Shown in pieces: positions 34,888 to 42,673 of a stretch of 64,000 nucleotides of DNA. The first letter of the stretch is position 1; every line of letters begins with the position of its first letter. The stretch spans positions 1,922,001 through 1,986,000 of the forward strand of contig NZ_JADBEM010000001.1 of assembly GCF_014873875.1 (NCBI RefSeq), in the 5' to 3' direction. The translations under genes and the position numbers were made by a program. This stretch comes from Actinopolymorpha pittospori (GTDB taxonomy: Bacteria > Actinomycetota > Actinomycetes > Propionibacteriales > Actinopolymorphaceae). Under the pieces are notes generated by a model. It made no database searches and was not told where the DNA came from. It saw nothing but the letters and a program-made list of their open reading frames with translations.

Positions 34888-35975
34888 GAACACCCCGATC
34901 GGATCAGACCGCCCGTGCGCGGACCCGGCAGCTCCGCCTCGCCGGAGCAGCCGCTGCCCTTCTGGTCGTGTTCGTCTTCGCTCTGCAGGACGGGCTCACC
35001 GTCGTGCTCGCCGCGACGGGTCTGGTCGTGGCCGGCTTCGTCTGGTGGGTCCGGCGTAGTCGGACCGGCGCGCTCGCGGTGCTCTCCCTGTGCGTCGCGT
35101 GCGTCGTCACCTCCGAGGTGGCACGCGCGGCCGCGGAGAGCAGCAGGGGAGCATCACCACTCGGCCTGGGCGTCGTGTTCTGGCTGTTCCTCGCGGTCGT
35201 GACGGTCACTGCTTGGGCCGCCACCCGCGAACGGCCGCGGCGACGCCTGCTCACCGTCGTCGCCGGACAGGTGACACTCGTCCTGGCCAGTCTGCTGTCC
35301 TACCTCTCGGTGACCGTCATGCCGGTCGCGGGGCTGGTCGTGGCCATGGCCATCGTCGTCGTCGCGTCCCGGCTGCGCTACGCACCGCACCTCGTGACAC
35401 CCGAGGACGCGGCCACCTCGCAGGGTCCCGCCATCCTCGCGCGCGGGACCGAGCGCACCAGGGCGGCGCTGACGACGGCGTTGGACGAGGAGTGGCTCGT
35501 GCGCAGCGGTGTCGACCTGCCAGGTGGAGCGACGGTCGAGCACCTCGTGGTCGGACCCGCCGGGGTCTTCGTGGTCGAGTCGCGGACCTGGCCGGGGCGA
35601 GTCGGACTGGTCTCGGTCGAGCGCGACGGAGAGACCGTCGAGGCGTACGGTCTGGACGGCGACGTACGTGAGTTGGCCGCCCGCCTGGAGCCGGTCCTGC
35701 GCACCGTGACCGCGGCGGCCGACCTGCCCTGGCTGGCCGAGGTGGACGTCTACGCCGTGGTGGCGCTGTGGGGGACGGCGGTTCCGGAGCAGCCCGTCGA
35801 CCTTGAACTGCGGGACCCCCGCCGGCCCGGGCGCGGCGTCGCCGTACGCCTGGTCAGTGGGGAACAGGTGGGTGAGTCGATGCGCGCCCGGCCACGGACG
35901 CTCAACGACAGGGAACTCTCCCGCGTGCGCGGTCGGGTCGAGACGCAGGCTCCCGTTGGCCGCAGCGGTTCATAG
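34884..35975 (+). CDS. NERD-domain membrane protein
   Basis: A protein of 363 aa. The N-terminal half has about six hydrophobic helices. The C-terminal half contains a NERD (nuclease-related) domain, recognisable from VDLPGGATVEHLVVGPAGVFVVESRTWPG, where the Gly-Pro-x-Gly-Val-Phe-Val-Val-Glu/Asp-[ST]-[KR] core is the family hallmark. In classic NERD proteins the last position is often Lys; here it is Arg. NERD proteins are predicted nucleases without proven activity. The ATG overlaps the TrbL-like stop, placing it in block B, and its 3' end overlaps the convergent Hsp70-like gene by six bases. A DNA-processing role in a DNA-transfer-like machine is tempting but unproven. Confidence 0.75.
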   Translation: MRTPRSDQTARARTRQLRLAGAAAALLVVFVFALQDGLTVVLAATGLVVAGFVWWVRRSRTGALAVLSLCVACVVTSEVARAAAESSRGASPLGLGVVFWLFLAVVTVTAWAATRERPRRRLLTVVAGQVTLVLASLLSYLSVTVMPVAGLVVAMAIVVVASRLRYAPHLVTPEDAATSQGPAILARGTERTRAALTTALDEEWLVRSGVDLPGGATVEHLVVGPAGVFVVESRTWPGRVGLVSVERDGETVEAYGLDGDVRELAARLEPVLRTVTAAADLPWLAEVDVYAVVALWGTAVPEQPVDLELRDPRRPGRGVAVRLVSGEQVGESMRARPRTLNDRELSRVRGRVETQAPVGRSGS

Positions 35976-37565
35976 CGGGCTGATCGCGCTGATCCGCATG
36001 GCCGAACGTGCGAGCTGGTCGCCGTCCAGGTTCTGTGCGTAGAGGATCTCGAACGTCCCGACGACGGAGTCGGCCGTCACGTCCTTCACCTTCACGAAGA
36101 TGATCTGGTTCTCGTCGTAGGCGAGAGTGGTCTCGAAGGGTGCGCCCTTCGGGTAGGGAGGCACCTCGATGTCTTCCTGGCCGATGATTCTGACGTGCGC
36201 GGGGTCGGTGTCATCGCCTTCGGTGATGCTGGTCCTGATCGCGGGTTGATCGTCGAATCTCGTGTGGAAGACGCGGGACCACTCAGCAGGTACAGGTGAG
36301 TTCCGGGGGATGATCACGCGGTTCTCGGTGGATCTGGTGCCGCGCTTGTGGACCAGCTCGCCGAGGCCGTGGGAGGTGACGTCCCGGATGACGGGCCGCA
36401 TGCCGCTGACGGTCGGCGCCGCGACCGTGGACATGCCCGACGCGGTCCCGTCCCCGTCGTCGGTGTCGGTCGCGAGGAGCTGCGCAAGAGTCGCGGCACC
36501 CAGGGCGACGATCTCGTCCGGGTTCGCCGAAGCGTCCGGGGTCAGACCCGACACCCGCTCCAGCATCCGGCGCACCATCGGCATCCGCGTCGCACCGCCG
36601 GCCAGCAGGATCCGGTCCACGCCGTGCCAGGTGAGCCCGGCCTCCTCGACCACCAACTCGGTGATGTCGCGGGTCCGGCTGAGCAGGGCCGAGGCGGTGT
36701 CCTCGAAGTCGGCCCGAGTGAGCGGCACGGTGTGGGTGAATCCGTGCGCGGCAAGGGCGACCCGCGTCCGCTCGACCGTCGTCAAGGTGTGCTTGGCAAG
36801 CTCCGCCTTCTCCCGCAGGACCGCTTCTGTGGTGTCGTCCGCGAGCAGGCTCGGCCCGCCCGCCGCGACGAAACGTTCGTCGAGCAGCCGCATCAGCAGA
36901 TTGTCGAAGTCGAAGCCGCCCAGGTTGCGGTCGCCGTGGGTGGCGAGGACGCGGAAGTCGCCGTCCTCGATCCGCAGTGCCGTGACGTCGAAGGTCCCGC
37001 CGCCGAGGTCGTAGACCACGACGGTGCCCGACACCAATCCGTCCAGCCCGTAGGCGAGGGCCGCCGCCGTGGGTTCGTTGAGGATGCGCCGGACGCGCAG
37101 GCCCGCGATGGTGCCGGCGTCGATGGTGGCCCGGCGGGCCGCGTCGCCGAAGTACGCGGGGACGGTGACGACGGCGTCGGTGACCTTCGCGCCGAGTAGC
37201 CGTTCGGCATCCTCCTTGAGCCGCTTGAGGACCAGCGCCGAGATCTCCTCCGGCCGGTACGGCGTCCCCCTGGAGGTCTCGAAGCGCCAGGACGGATCGC
37301 CCATGGCCCGTTTGACGAACTGCGCCACGTCCAGCGGCGAGCTCACGATCGAGCGCTTCGCCATCGTGCCGACCAGCGGCTGCTCCCCGTCGAAGAACAC
37401 CACCGACGCGGTGAGGGTCTCGCCGTCACGGTTGGGGAGGACGACGGGCTTACCGAACTCGTCGACCCGCGCCACGGCGGAGAACGTCGTACCGAGGTCG
37501 ATGCCCACCCACAACCCCGGCCGTGCCGCCGGCTCGGGTCGCGGTCGGCTACGTCGGAACCGCAT
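35970..37565 (-). CDS. Hsp70/DnaK-like protein with shortened C terminus
   Basis: A protein of 531 aa, about 90 shorter than DnaK. The nucleotide-binding domain is intact: GIDLGTTFSAVA (about 21-32), VVTVPAYFGDAARRATIDAG, VVYDLGGGTFDVTALRI and LAGGATRMPMVRRML. The segment linking to the substrate domain is not the usual VLLLDV; it reads GMRPVIRDVTSHGLGELV. A beta-type substrate-binding domain follows (NSPVPAEWSRVFHTRFDDQ), but the helical lid is missing. Such shortened Hsp70s in actinomycetes are accessory chaperones of unknown clients. No grpE or dnaJ adjoins. ATG at 37565 lies only 16 bases from the end of the transposon-encoded tnpB, so its native promoter may have been displaced. Confidence 0.85.
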   Translation of the reverse strand: MRFRRSRPRPEPAARPGLWVGIDLGTTFSAVARVDEFGKPVVLPNRDGETLTASVVFFDGEQPLVGTMAKRSIVSSPLDVAQFVKRAMGDPSWRFETSRGTPYRPEEISALVLKRLKEDAERLLGAKVTDAVVTVPAYFGDAARRATIDAGTIAGLRVRRILNEPTAAALAYGLDGLVSGTVVVYDLGGGTFDVTALRIEDGDFRVLATHGDRNLGGFDFDNLLMRLLDERFVAAGGPSLLADDTTEAVLREKAELAKHTLTTVERTRVALAAHGFTHTVPLTRADFEDTASALLSRTRDITELVVEEAGLTWHGVDRILLAGGATRMPMVRRMLERVSGLTPDASANPDEIVALGAATLAQLLATDTDDGDGTASGMSTVAAPTVSGMRPVIRDVTSHGLGELVHKRGTRSTENRVIIPRNSPVPAEWSRVFHTRFDDQPAIRTSITEGDDTDPAHVRIIGQEDIEVPPYPKGAPFETTLAYDENQIIFVKVKDVTADSVVGTFEILYAQNLDGDQLARSAMRISAISPL

Positions 37566-39219
37566 CAGTCCGCGACCGTTCCTGAACAGTGTCCAGGGGT
37601 GGTATCTGGTGCCACGTGCTGGAACTGCGCGCATCCCGAACGGTGTTGGATGCGCTGGTCTCCCGCGTTCGCTGAGTCTCCGGCCGGCGACGTGCATCGT
37701 GTGCACGCTCCGTGACGGGTGGGCGGGTTCCCTCACGTCCTCGTGCCTCTGGTCCGGCCTGGGCGGTCCGGTGCCCACGAGGATCGCTCTGGTCGTCGTG
37801 GGGCGGTGCCGTCCGTCGCCGGACCGGGTGCCCGAGGGCGCGTCGCCCGATCGCGATACCAGCGGCATCGTGTCGGGACATCTTTCGCTTGTTGCTGGTC
37901 AACGGCTTGCGCCAGTGCTCCTCGCCCCACATCGACGTGTACGCCGCATCGACGGCCACGATCGACAGATCCTGGGCAGCAGCCATGCTGATGAGCCGGG
38001 CCTTGAGCTTGCCGGTAGGGATCCCGGAAACGAGCTGCCGAAAACGTTTCTTGCGGCCGTGTTTCTCACGGGTCTTCTCGGCGGTGAAGTCCAGGTTCTC
38101 GATACCGATCGCAGCCACGCTGCAGCGTTTGGCCCAGTGCAGCAGGCGGCTGATGGCGTGCCGGATCTGGGCGTCACGGTGGTCGGCGGTTGCGGACAGG
38201 TCGTAGAAGAACCGCTTGGGTTCGCCGACGGGGTTGCCGTGGGGGTCGAGGTGGTAGGCGGCGAAGTGGTCGGCGTTGGTGTCCACCCCGAGGATCCCGG
38301 CGGCGCGGGCCGCCTGGAGCGGGATCGTCTTGACCACCGGCCGCCTCCACGCCGCGGTGAGGTACCAGCGCCCGCGCGCCACGTCCAGGTGGATGCGGTA
38401 GGCCACGGCCTGGTTCACCGAGATTCGGTCGCGCCACTCCACGCCCCGGTGGGTGAAGGCAACCACGGAGGCCAGCACGTAACGACCGTTGCGGGCGTTG
38501 GCCAAGTGGGCGAGCGGGGCGGGCAGCTTGATGTTGATCTCGCCGTCGGGGGTGACGCGGATCGTCTCGTTGCCGAAGCGCTTGCCGGACTCGCCGTCAG
38601 CGGCGAGGAACCAGCGCGCTGCCTCCCACCGCTGTCGCCAGGCGACTTCGCTGAGCTGGGCCTTATCCAGGTGGTGACGGGTGTTGATCAGGCGCCTGCC
38701 GCCACGCACGACGTGCACAGCCCCGGCCTCAGCCTCAGCGCGGGCAACATCGAGGCGGTGTTGCAGGGCCGCCAGGCGGCGGGACTTGTGGAACCACTCA
38801 CCCGCGGAGCGGTACCCGCCCCCTGCCCGCTTGGTGCCCTTCTCCCCCAGAGGCTGAGACAGGCGGTGGCGCAGGATGCGCACACCGACCTCCAGGCCCT
38901 GGATGTGCGCAAGTTGGCAGCGGCGCGACAGCGCCCACTGATCGTGGGACGCCTTCGTGATCGACCCGGCCCAACGCGACGACGACTGCGCCGTCAGGCC
39001 CTGCTTACGGGCCGCCCACGCCTCCGCGCTGTGGTCCAACCCATCGGCGCACCGCGCCTTGAGATCCCCCGACGCCAGAGCGCCCAGATGCTCACCAACC
39101 AGCCGCAACACCTCCTCGTCCTCGGCCGTGAGGTGTTTGAGGCGGTCGCGTACCGCCACCCCGGACGGGCCCAGGGCCACGAACGCAGCTTCGATGGTGC
39201 GCAGCCGCTTCCTACCCAT
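37549..39219 (-). CDS. tnpB: TnpB-family RuvC nuclease of IS607 element, zinc finger absent
   Basis: A protein of 556 aa starting at ATG 39219. The RuvC-like triad is visible as Asp313 (LGVDTNADHF), Glu374 (IGIENLDF) and Asp451 (SRHDAAGIAIGRR). Canonical TnpB has a CxxC...CxxC finger between the second and third residues; here the equivalent stretch is AYTSMWGEEHWRKPL with no cysteines. The last about 90 residues are low-complexity and rich in Arg, Thr and Pro, and run to within or past the Hsp70-like start. TnpB proteins are RNA-guided nucleases using an omega-RNA from the 3' end of their own gene. Whether this fingerless form cuts DNA is unknown. Confidence 0.82.
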   Translation of the reverse strand: MGRKRLRTIEAAFVALGPSGVAVRDRLKHLTAEDEEVLRLVGEHLGALASGDLKARCADGLDHSAEAWAARKQGLTAQSSSRWAGSITKASHDQWALSRRCQLAHIQGLEVGVRILRHRLSQPLGEKGTKRAGGGYRSAGEWFHKSRRLAALQHRLDVARAEAEAGAVHVVRGGRRLINTRHHLDKAQLSEVAWRQRWEAARWFLAADGESGKRFGNETIRVTPDGEINIKLPAPLAHLANARNGRYVLASVVAFTHRGVEWRDRISVNQAVAYRIHLDVARGRWYLTAAWRRPVVKTIPLQAARAAGILGVDTNADHFAAYHLDPHGNPVGEPKRFFYDLSATADHRDAQIRHAISRLLHWAKRCSVAAIGIENLDFTAEKTREKHGRKKRFRQLVSGIPTGKLKARLISMAAAQDLSIVAVDAAYTSMWGEEHWRKPLTSNKRKMSRHDAAGIAIGRRALGHPVRRRTAPPHDDQSDPRGHRTAQAGPEARGREGTRPPVTERAHDARRRPETQRTRETSASNTVRDARSSSTWHQIPPLDTVQERSRTDAVPT

Positions 39220-39802
39220 CGGCAGCCCCCGCCTCCAGAGCCCTGCGGGCGCGGTCCTTCGCCGAGCCCCGCCCGTACAGGCCGGCACACAACAACGTCA
39301 ACACCTCCACGAAGTCGCGCACCAGATCCTCTTCGACCTCGCCGTCATCGAGGACGACCAGACGATGGCCCGTCGCGGACAGGGACGCCCCGATCAACTC
39401 CACGTTCATACAGCCGAGGCGGTCTTTGTGCTCGACCACAACCGTGGTCACCTTCGGATCAGCCAGCAGACGCTTCGCTCTCGGCCGGCAGCCGTCCACG
39501 CCCGAGCCGATCTCTGACTCGACCCGCACGACCTCATGCCCGGCCTTGCCAGCCCACACCGACAAACGCGCCGTCTGCCGATCCAGATCGGACCTCTGGC
39601 CATGGGAGCAGACGCGGGCATACAGACCTACACCACCGGACATCGAGGGTGAAGTGTTCGCGTCGATGTTCACCAGGATCATGCGCGGCCCCACTCGTTC
39701 CGCAGGGACCGGCAACGTGCCCTCAGGGAACCAGCGGTACGCGGTACGCGGCGCGATCCCCTGTGCGCGTGCCCAATCCGTGAGGTTCACACACAAGACC
39801 AT
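39212..39802 (-). CDS. tnpA: IS607 TnpA serine recombinase with altered active site
   Basis: A protein of 196 aa. The N-terminal MerR-like helix-turn-helix (NLTDWARAQGIAPRTAYRWFPEGTLPVPAERVG) is followed by the resolvase domain. The motif normally read as YARVS is YARVCS here, with Cys65 at the nucleophile position and Ser66 next to it. The second motif, normally HKDRLxR, is HKDRLGC, with Cys131 replacing the Arg that corresponds to Arg71 of gamma-delta resolvase. Asp127 and Arg128 remain. Both changes are expected to abolish or strongly reduce strand cleavage. ATG at 39802 was chosen because the motif VNLTDWA starts soon after. It overlaps tnpB by 8 bases. Confidence 0.85.
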   Translation of the reverse strand: MVLCVNLTDWARAQGIAPRTAYRWFPEGTLPVPAERVGPRMILVNIDANTSPSMSGGVGLYARVCSHGQRSDLDRQTARLSVWAGKAGHEVVRVESEIGSGVDGCRPRAKRLLADPKVTTVVVEHKDRLGCMNVELIGASLSATGHRLVVLDDGEVEEDLVRDFVEVLTLLCAGLYGRGSAKDRARRALEAGAADG

Positions 39803-39913
39803 ACAAAACTCGTAACACCTAAACGACGCTGATGGACACTTATTCGAGAGCACTTAGTCGACCCGCACCGGATGCGGCGGCACGCGAGCCGGCCATGATC
39901 CATCAGAGGCGCC

Positions 39914-41950
39914 CTAGTCCACCAAGTCGTCGATCACGATGGCGGCGAGCCGGCGTACGGCGGCCCGGGTCTGTGGGCGCAACAGCTTGTTGACAGCGTT
40001 CGGGTCGCGGAAGGGGATCTTGCCGCCGCCGTCGAGGGAGGGATCGTAGGGAATGACGACGAGCTCCCGTACGTGGTCGGTGAAGGCGCGTTCGATCGCC
40101 CGCACCTTCACCGGGCTCGCGGTCTCCTTGGCGACGACGGCGAGCACGATGCGACGCCGCATGTCGGGGAATCCGTTGTCGGTCAGGAACTGCAGGGTCT
40201 TGCGGGCGAGGTTGGCGCCGTCCTTGGTGTTGTCGGTCACCAGCACCATGCCGTGCGCGACCCGGAGCGTGCCGAGCATCGCCTCGTGGGTGATGTGGGT
40301 GCCGTTGTCGAGGATGGCGAAGGAGAAGAACGGCGCGAAGAGCTCGGCGAGGAGTTCGACGTCGTTCATGCTCAGCTGGTTGCGGATCTTCCGGTCCGTG
40401 GAGGCCGCCAGCACCCGGACGTTCATCTCGGGCACCTTCTCCATGAAGTCGTGCACGTGATAGCGCCAGGGGATCTCGTCGACGTGCGCGAGCAGGTCGC
40501 GGATCGAGTGGTGGGGGCGGACGCCGAACCGGTCCGGGAGTGTGCCGAGGTCGGGGTTCAGGTCGGCGACCCCGACGGACTCTCGCCGGCCTTCGGCGAG
40601 TTCGGCGGCGAGGAGCGCCGCGAGCGTCGTCTTGCCGACGCCGCCCTTCTCCGACGCGATACCGACGTAGCCGCAGTAACCGCGGGTACGCCGCAGTTGG
40701 CGGTTGAGGCGCTCGCGGATGTCGATTTCCTGGCGGTCGCGCTTGCTCGGCCCGACGTTGATGCGGCTGATGCGGTAGACGACGCCCTGCCAGCCGTGCC
40801 GTGGGACCGGCCGGCGGCGCTGGGTCGCGAGGTCGCGGATGAACCCCTCGTCCTCCTCGTCGTAACCGGTGCCCGGCGCGGTCTCGATCCTGGCCGGCGC
40901 GCGGCGTTCCTGTCCCGGAGCGAGTCCTGGCCCGGCCGAGTTGGTCCGGCCGAACCTGCTGACCTCGCCCGTGGGCGCGGTCGAGTGGCTGAGGTGCGTC
41001 TGGCTCACGGTCTGGTCACCCGGCAGGCGGTGTGGCTGGTCGGGTTGGACCGGGTCGGGCGCCTGCTCCTGGCCCGGCTGGGCGGGTTGGCTCGAGCTGG
41101 GCTGGCTTGGGCTGGGCTGGCGGGGATAGGTCTGGCCAACGTAGGAGGGCGCGGAGGGCGCGGACTGCGGGGACTGCGCCGATCCGGAGGACCGCGGCGC
41201 GTCCGGCTCCTGACCACCGGCCCGTGGCGCGGCGAAGAAGGAGGCATCCTCACCGCCGGACTGGGTGGTGGGAGCAGCCGGTGGCGCGGTCGGCTCCGCC
41301 ACAGGTTGGGCCGGCTGCTCGCTGGTGGGCCGCGGCGGAGACCAGTACGACGGCGCGTGGGGGGAGACCGCGCCGACACCGATACTGAAGCCGGAGGCCT
41401 CGCCCTCCCCGGGGTTGGACGGATCGTGGCTTCGCGAGCTCGCGGGCGAGGACTCGGCCGGCGCCGGTGCGGGTTCGGTGGACGTCGTGGTGGTCGTCGA
41501 CTCCAGGCGAGGCTCCGCCTCGGTGGAAGGGCCAGCCTCGAACGTCGGCTCGTCGGACGCGGTCTGCCCGGCTGCCGGTGGCTCGGCGTCGCCTCCGGCC
41601 TCCGGCCGCCCCGGCCATCCGGTGGCCGAGCCACCCGACCAACCAGACGGCGCTGTCGACCAGCCGGTGCCGGAACTCGCGACCCAGCCGGTCGCGGGGT
41701 TCAGCGGCGACTGCGAGGAAGCCGGATCCGAAGACCTCGACGGCGCCGTACCGCGGCCGTCCTGGCCCGTTCCGCCGGCGTCGGGTCGGGTCGAGCGCTG
41801 GTAAGGACGTCCGACACCGATGTGCTCCTCCTGCGCGCTCTCGTCGTGCTCGGGTCCGGCGTGCGGCCCGGAGGACGACACCGGTCGGCCGCTGCCGTTC
41901 CGCGCGTCGGACGTCGACGTGTCGTCGTCGTGGGGCTGCTGGTCACTCAC
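39914..41950 (-). CDS. EspI-like ParA/MinD ATPase with long disordered N terminus
   Basis: A protein of 678 aa. Residues 1 to about 365 are Pro/Ser/Gln/Thr-rich and disordered. A short conserved linker then reads HGWQGVVYRISRINVGPSKRDR, and the ATPase follows with deviant Walker A EKGGVGKTT (Lys at about 440), VADLNPDLGTLPDRFG and FSFAILDNGTHITHEAML. The Pro-rich N terminus, the linker (compare HALTRINLG in mycobacterial EspI) and the ATPase order match the EspI family known from ESX-1 loci. Here it heads away from the ESX genes and groups with a wall hydrolase and VirB8-like protein in block C. GTG at 41950 follows AGGGAG. It may position or energise the secretion machine. Confidence 0.82.
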   Translation of the reverse strand: MSDQQPHDDDTSTSDARNGSGRPVSSSGPHAGPEHDESAQEEHIGVGRPYQRSTRPDAGGTGQDGRGTAPSRSSDPASSQSPLNPATGWVASSGTGWSTAPSGWSGGSATGWPGRPEAGGDAEPPAAGQTASDEPTFEAGPSTEAEPRLESTTTTTSTEPAPAPAESSPASSRSHDPSNPGEGEASGFSIGVGAVSPHAPSYWSPPRPTSEQPAQPVAEPTAPPAAPTTQSGGEDASFFAAPRAGGQEPDAPRSSGSAQSPQSAPSAPSYVGQTYPRQPSPSQPSSSQPAQPGQEQAPDPVQPDQPHRLPGDQTVSQTHLSHSTAPTGEVSRFGRTNSAGPGLAPGQERRAPARIETAPGTGYDEEDEGFIRDLATQRRRPVPRHGWQGVVYRISRINVGPSKRDRQEIDIRERLNRQLRRTRGYCGYVGIASEKGGVGKTTLAALLAAELAEGRRESVGVADLNPDLGTLPDRFGVRPHHSIRDLLAHVDEIPWRYHVHDFMEKVPEMNVRVLAASTDRKIRNQLSMNDVELLAELFAPFFSFAILDNGTHITHEAMLGTLRVAHGMVLVTDNTKDGANLARKTLQFLTDNGFPDMRRRIVLAVVAKETASPVKVRAIERAFTDHVRELVVIPYDPSLDGGGKIPFRDPNAVNKLLRPQTRAAVRRLAAIVIDDLVD

Positions 41951-41978
41951 AACTTTCTCCCTGCGGTGGGGCTGCACG

Positions 41979-42569
41979 CTATCGAGTGAAGACGGAGGCG
42001 AGGAATCCGAGCAGGACGAAGAGCACGGCACCGCCGATGATGACCATCCTCCCCTTCAGGGAGGTGTTCCACAGGCGTGCGACCGAAGCGCTCCCGGTCG
42101 CGAACCTGGCCGCCTGCGTCATCTGCCGCAGTGCGCCTGGGCGTCGCTCCTCCGGTTCGGAAGGCTCATCTGGGCCCGGGATGTCGTCGGGGTCGACGCC
42201 GAGCGCGATCCGCTGAGCGTCGCGTACCTCGCTCAGTGCGGTGACGAGGTGGTCCAGGCTCTTCGGTGTCAACGGCAGAACCGTCACCGCATGCTCGTTC
42301 TCGACGCAGAGGACGGCATTCCAGGGATCGTCGGGATCATAACCCTCGATGCCGTACGCCGTCGCCGCCTCCAGTGGCAGGTCGTCGTCTTGTTCGGCCC
42401 TGGTCTCGAGCGCCTCGAACGCCGGCAGGGTGTCCGGCCCGAGCTGTTCGAGGCGGCCGTCGTCGGTCGCGGCGGCAGAACCCGGAGCCGGCTGGCCGCC
42501 GTCGGCTGCGGTGTGGGGGACGCCGCCCGGCCTGTCGAACGAAGGGCCGGGTCCGGAGTTCGTCGTCAC
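41979..42569 (-). CDS. tail-anchored membrane protein of block C
   Basis: A protein of 196 aa. The N-terminal 45 residues are Gly/Pro-rich and disordered. A folded middle (about 50-125) includes WNAVLCVENEHAVTVLPLTPKSLDHLVTALSEV, an amphipathic Arg/Ala region follows, and a single C-terminal helix (MVIIGGAVLFVLLGFLASVF) ends the protein. This is a tail-anchored topology with the bulk in the cytoplasm. Start GTG at 42569 follows a strong GGGGGGA. It lies 28 bases before the EspI-like gene in the same operon. I do not recognise a family; a membrane dock for the EspI-like ATPase is a plausible inference. Confidence 0.68.
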   Translation of the reverse strand: MTTNSGPGPSFDRPGGVPHTAADGGQPAPGSAAATDDGRLEQLGPDTLPAFEALETRAEQDDDLPLEAATAYGIEGYDPDDPWNAVLCVENEHAVTVLPLTPKSLDHLVTALSEVRDAQRIALGVDPDDIPGPDEPSEPEERRPGALRQMTQAARFATGSASVARLWNTSLKGRMVIIGGAVLFVLLGFLASVFTR

Positions 42570-42673
42570 GACATGTCCCCCCTTCTACGGCCGTGCATCC
42601 GGCACCATCATGATGTCCTCGGCGTACTCATGGCGAACAGTAGTTGGTCAGCGTGCTTGTGCAACTGAGCCGA

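Larger units (their letters stand above)
37549..39802 (-). mobile_element. IS607-type insertion element (probably immobile)
   Basis: A two-gene unit, serine-recombinase tnpA overlapping tnpB by 8 bases, is diagnostic of IS607 elements. These have no terminal inverted repeats and make no clear target duplication, so outer limits are not visible; I give the limits of the genes. It lies between the Hsp70-like gene and the EspI-like gene of block C, all on the minus strand. TnpA has two active-site changes (Ser to Cys, Arg to Cys), so this copy is probably dead unless another IS607 recombinase acts in trans. Confidence 0.82.

Noticed and set aside
40073-41989. 638-codon frame antisense to the EspI-like gene
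   Set aside because: Low complexity and Arg/Gly-rich. The sense frame has an intact ATPase motif and ribosome-binding site.
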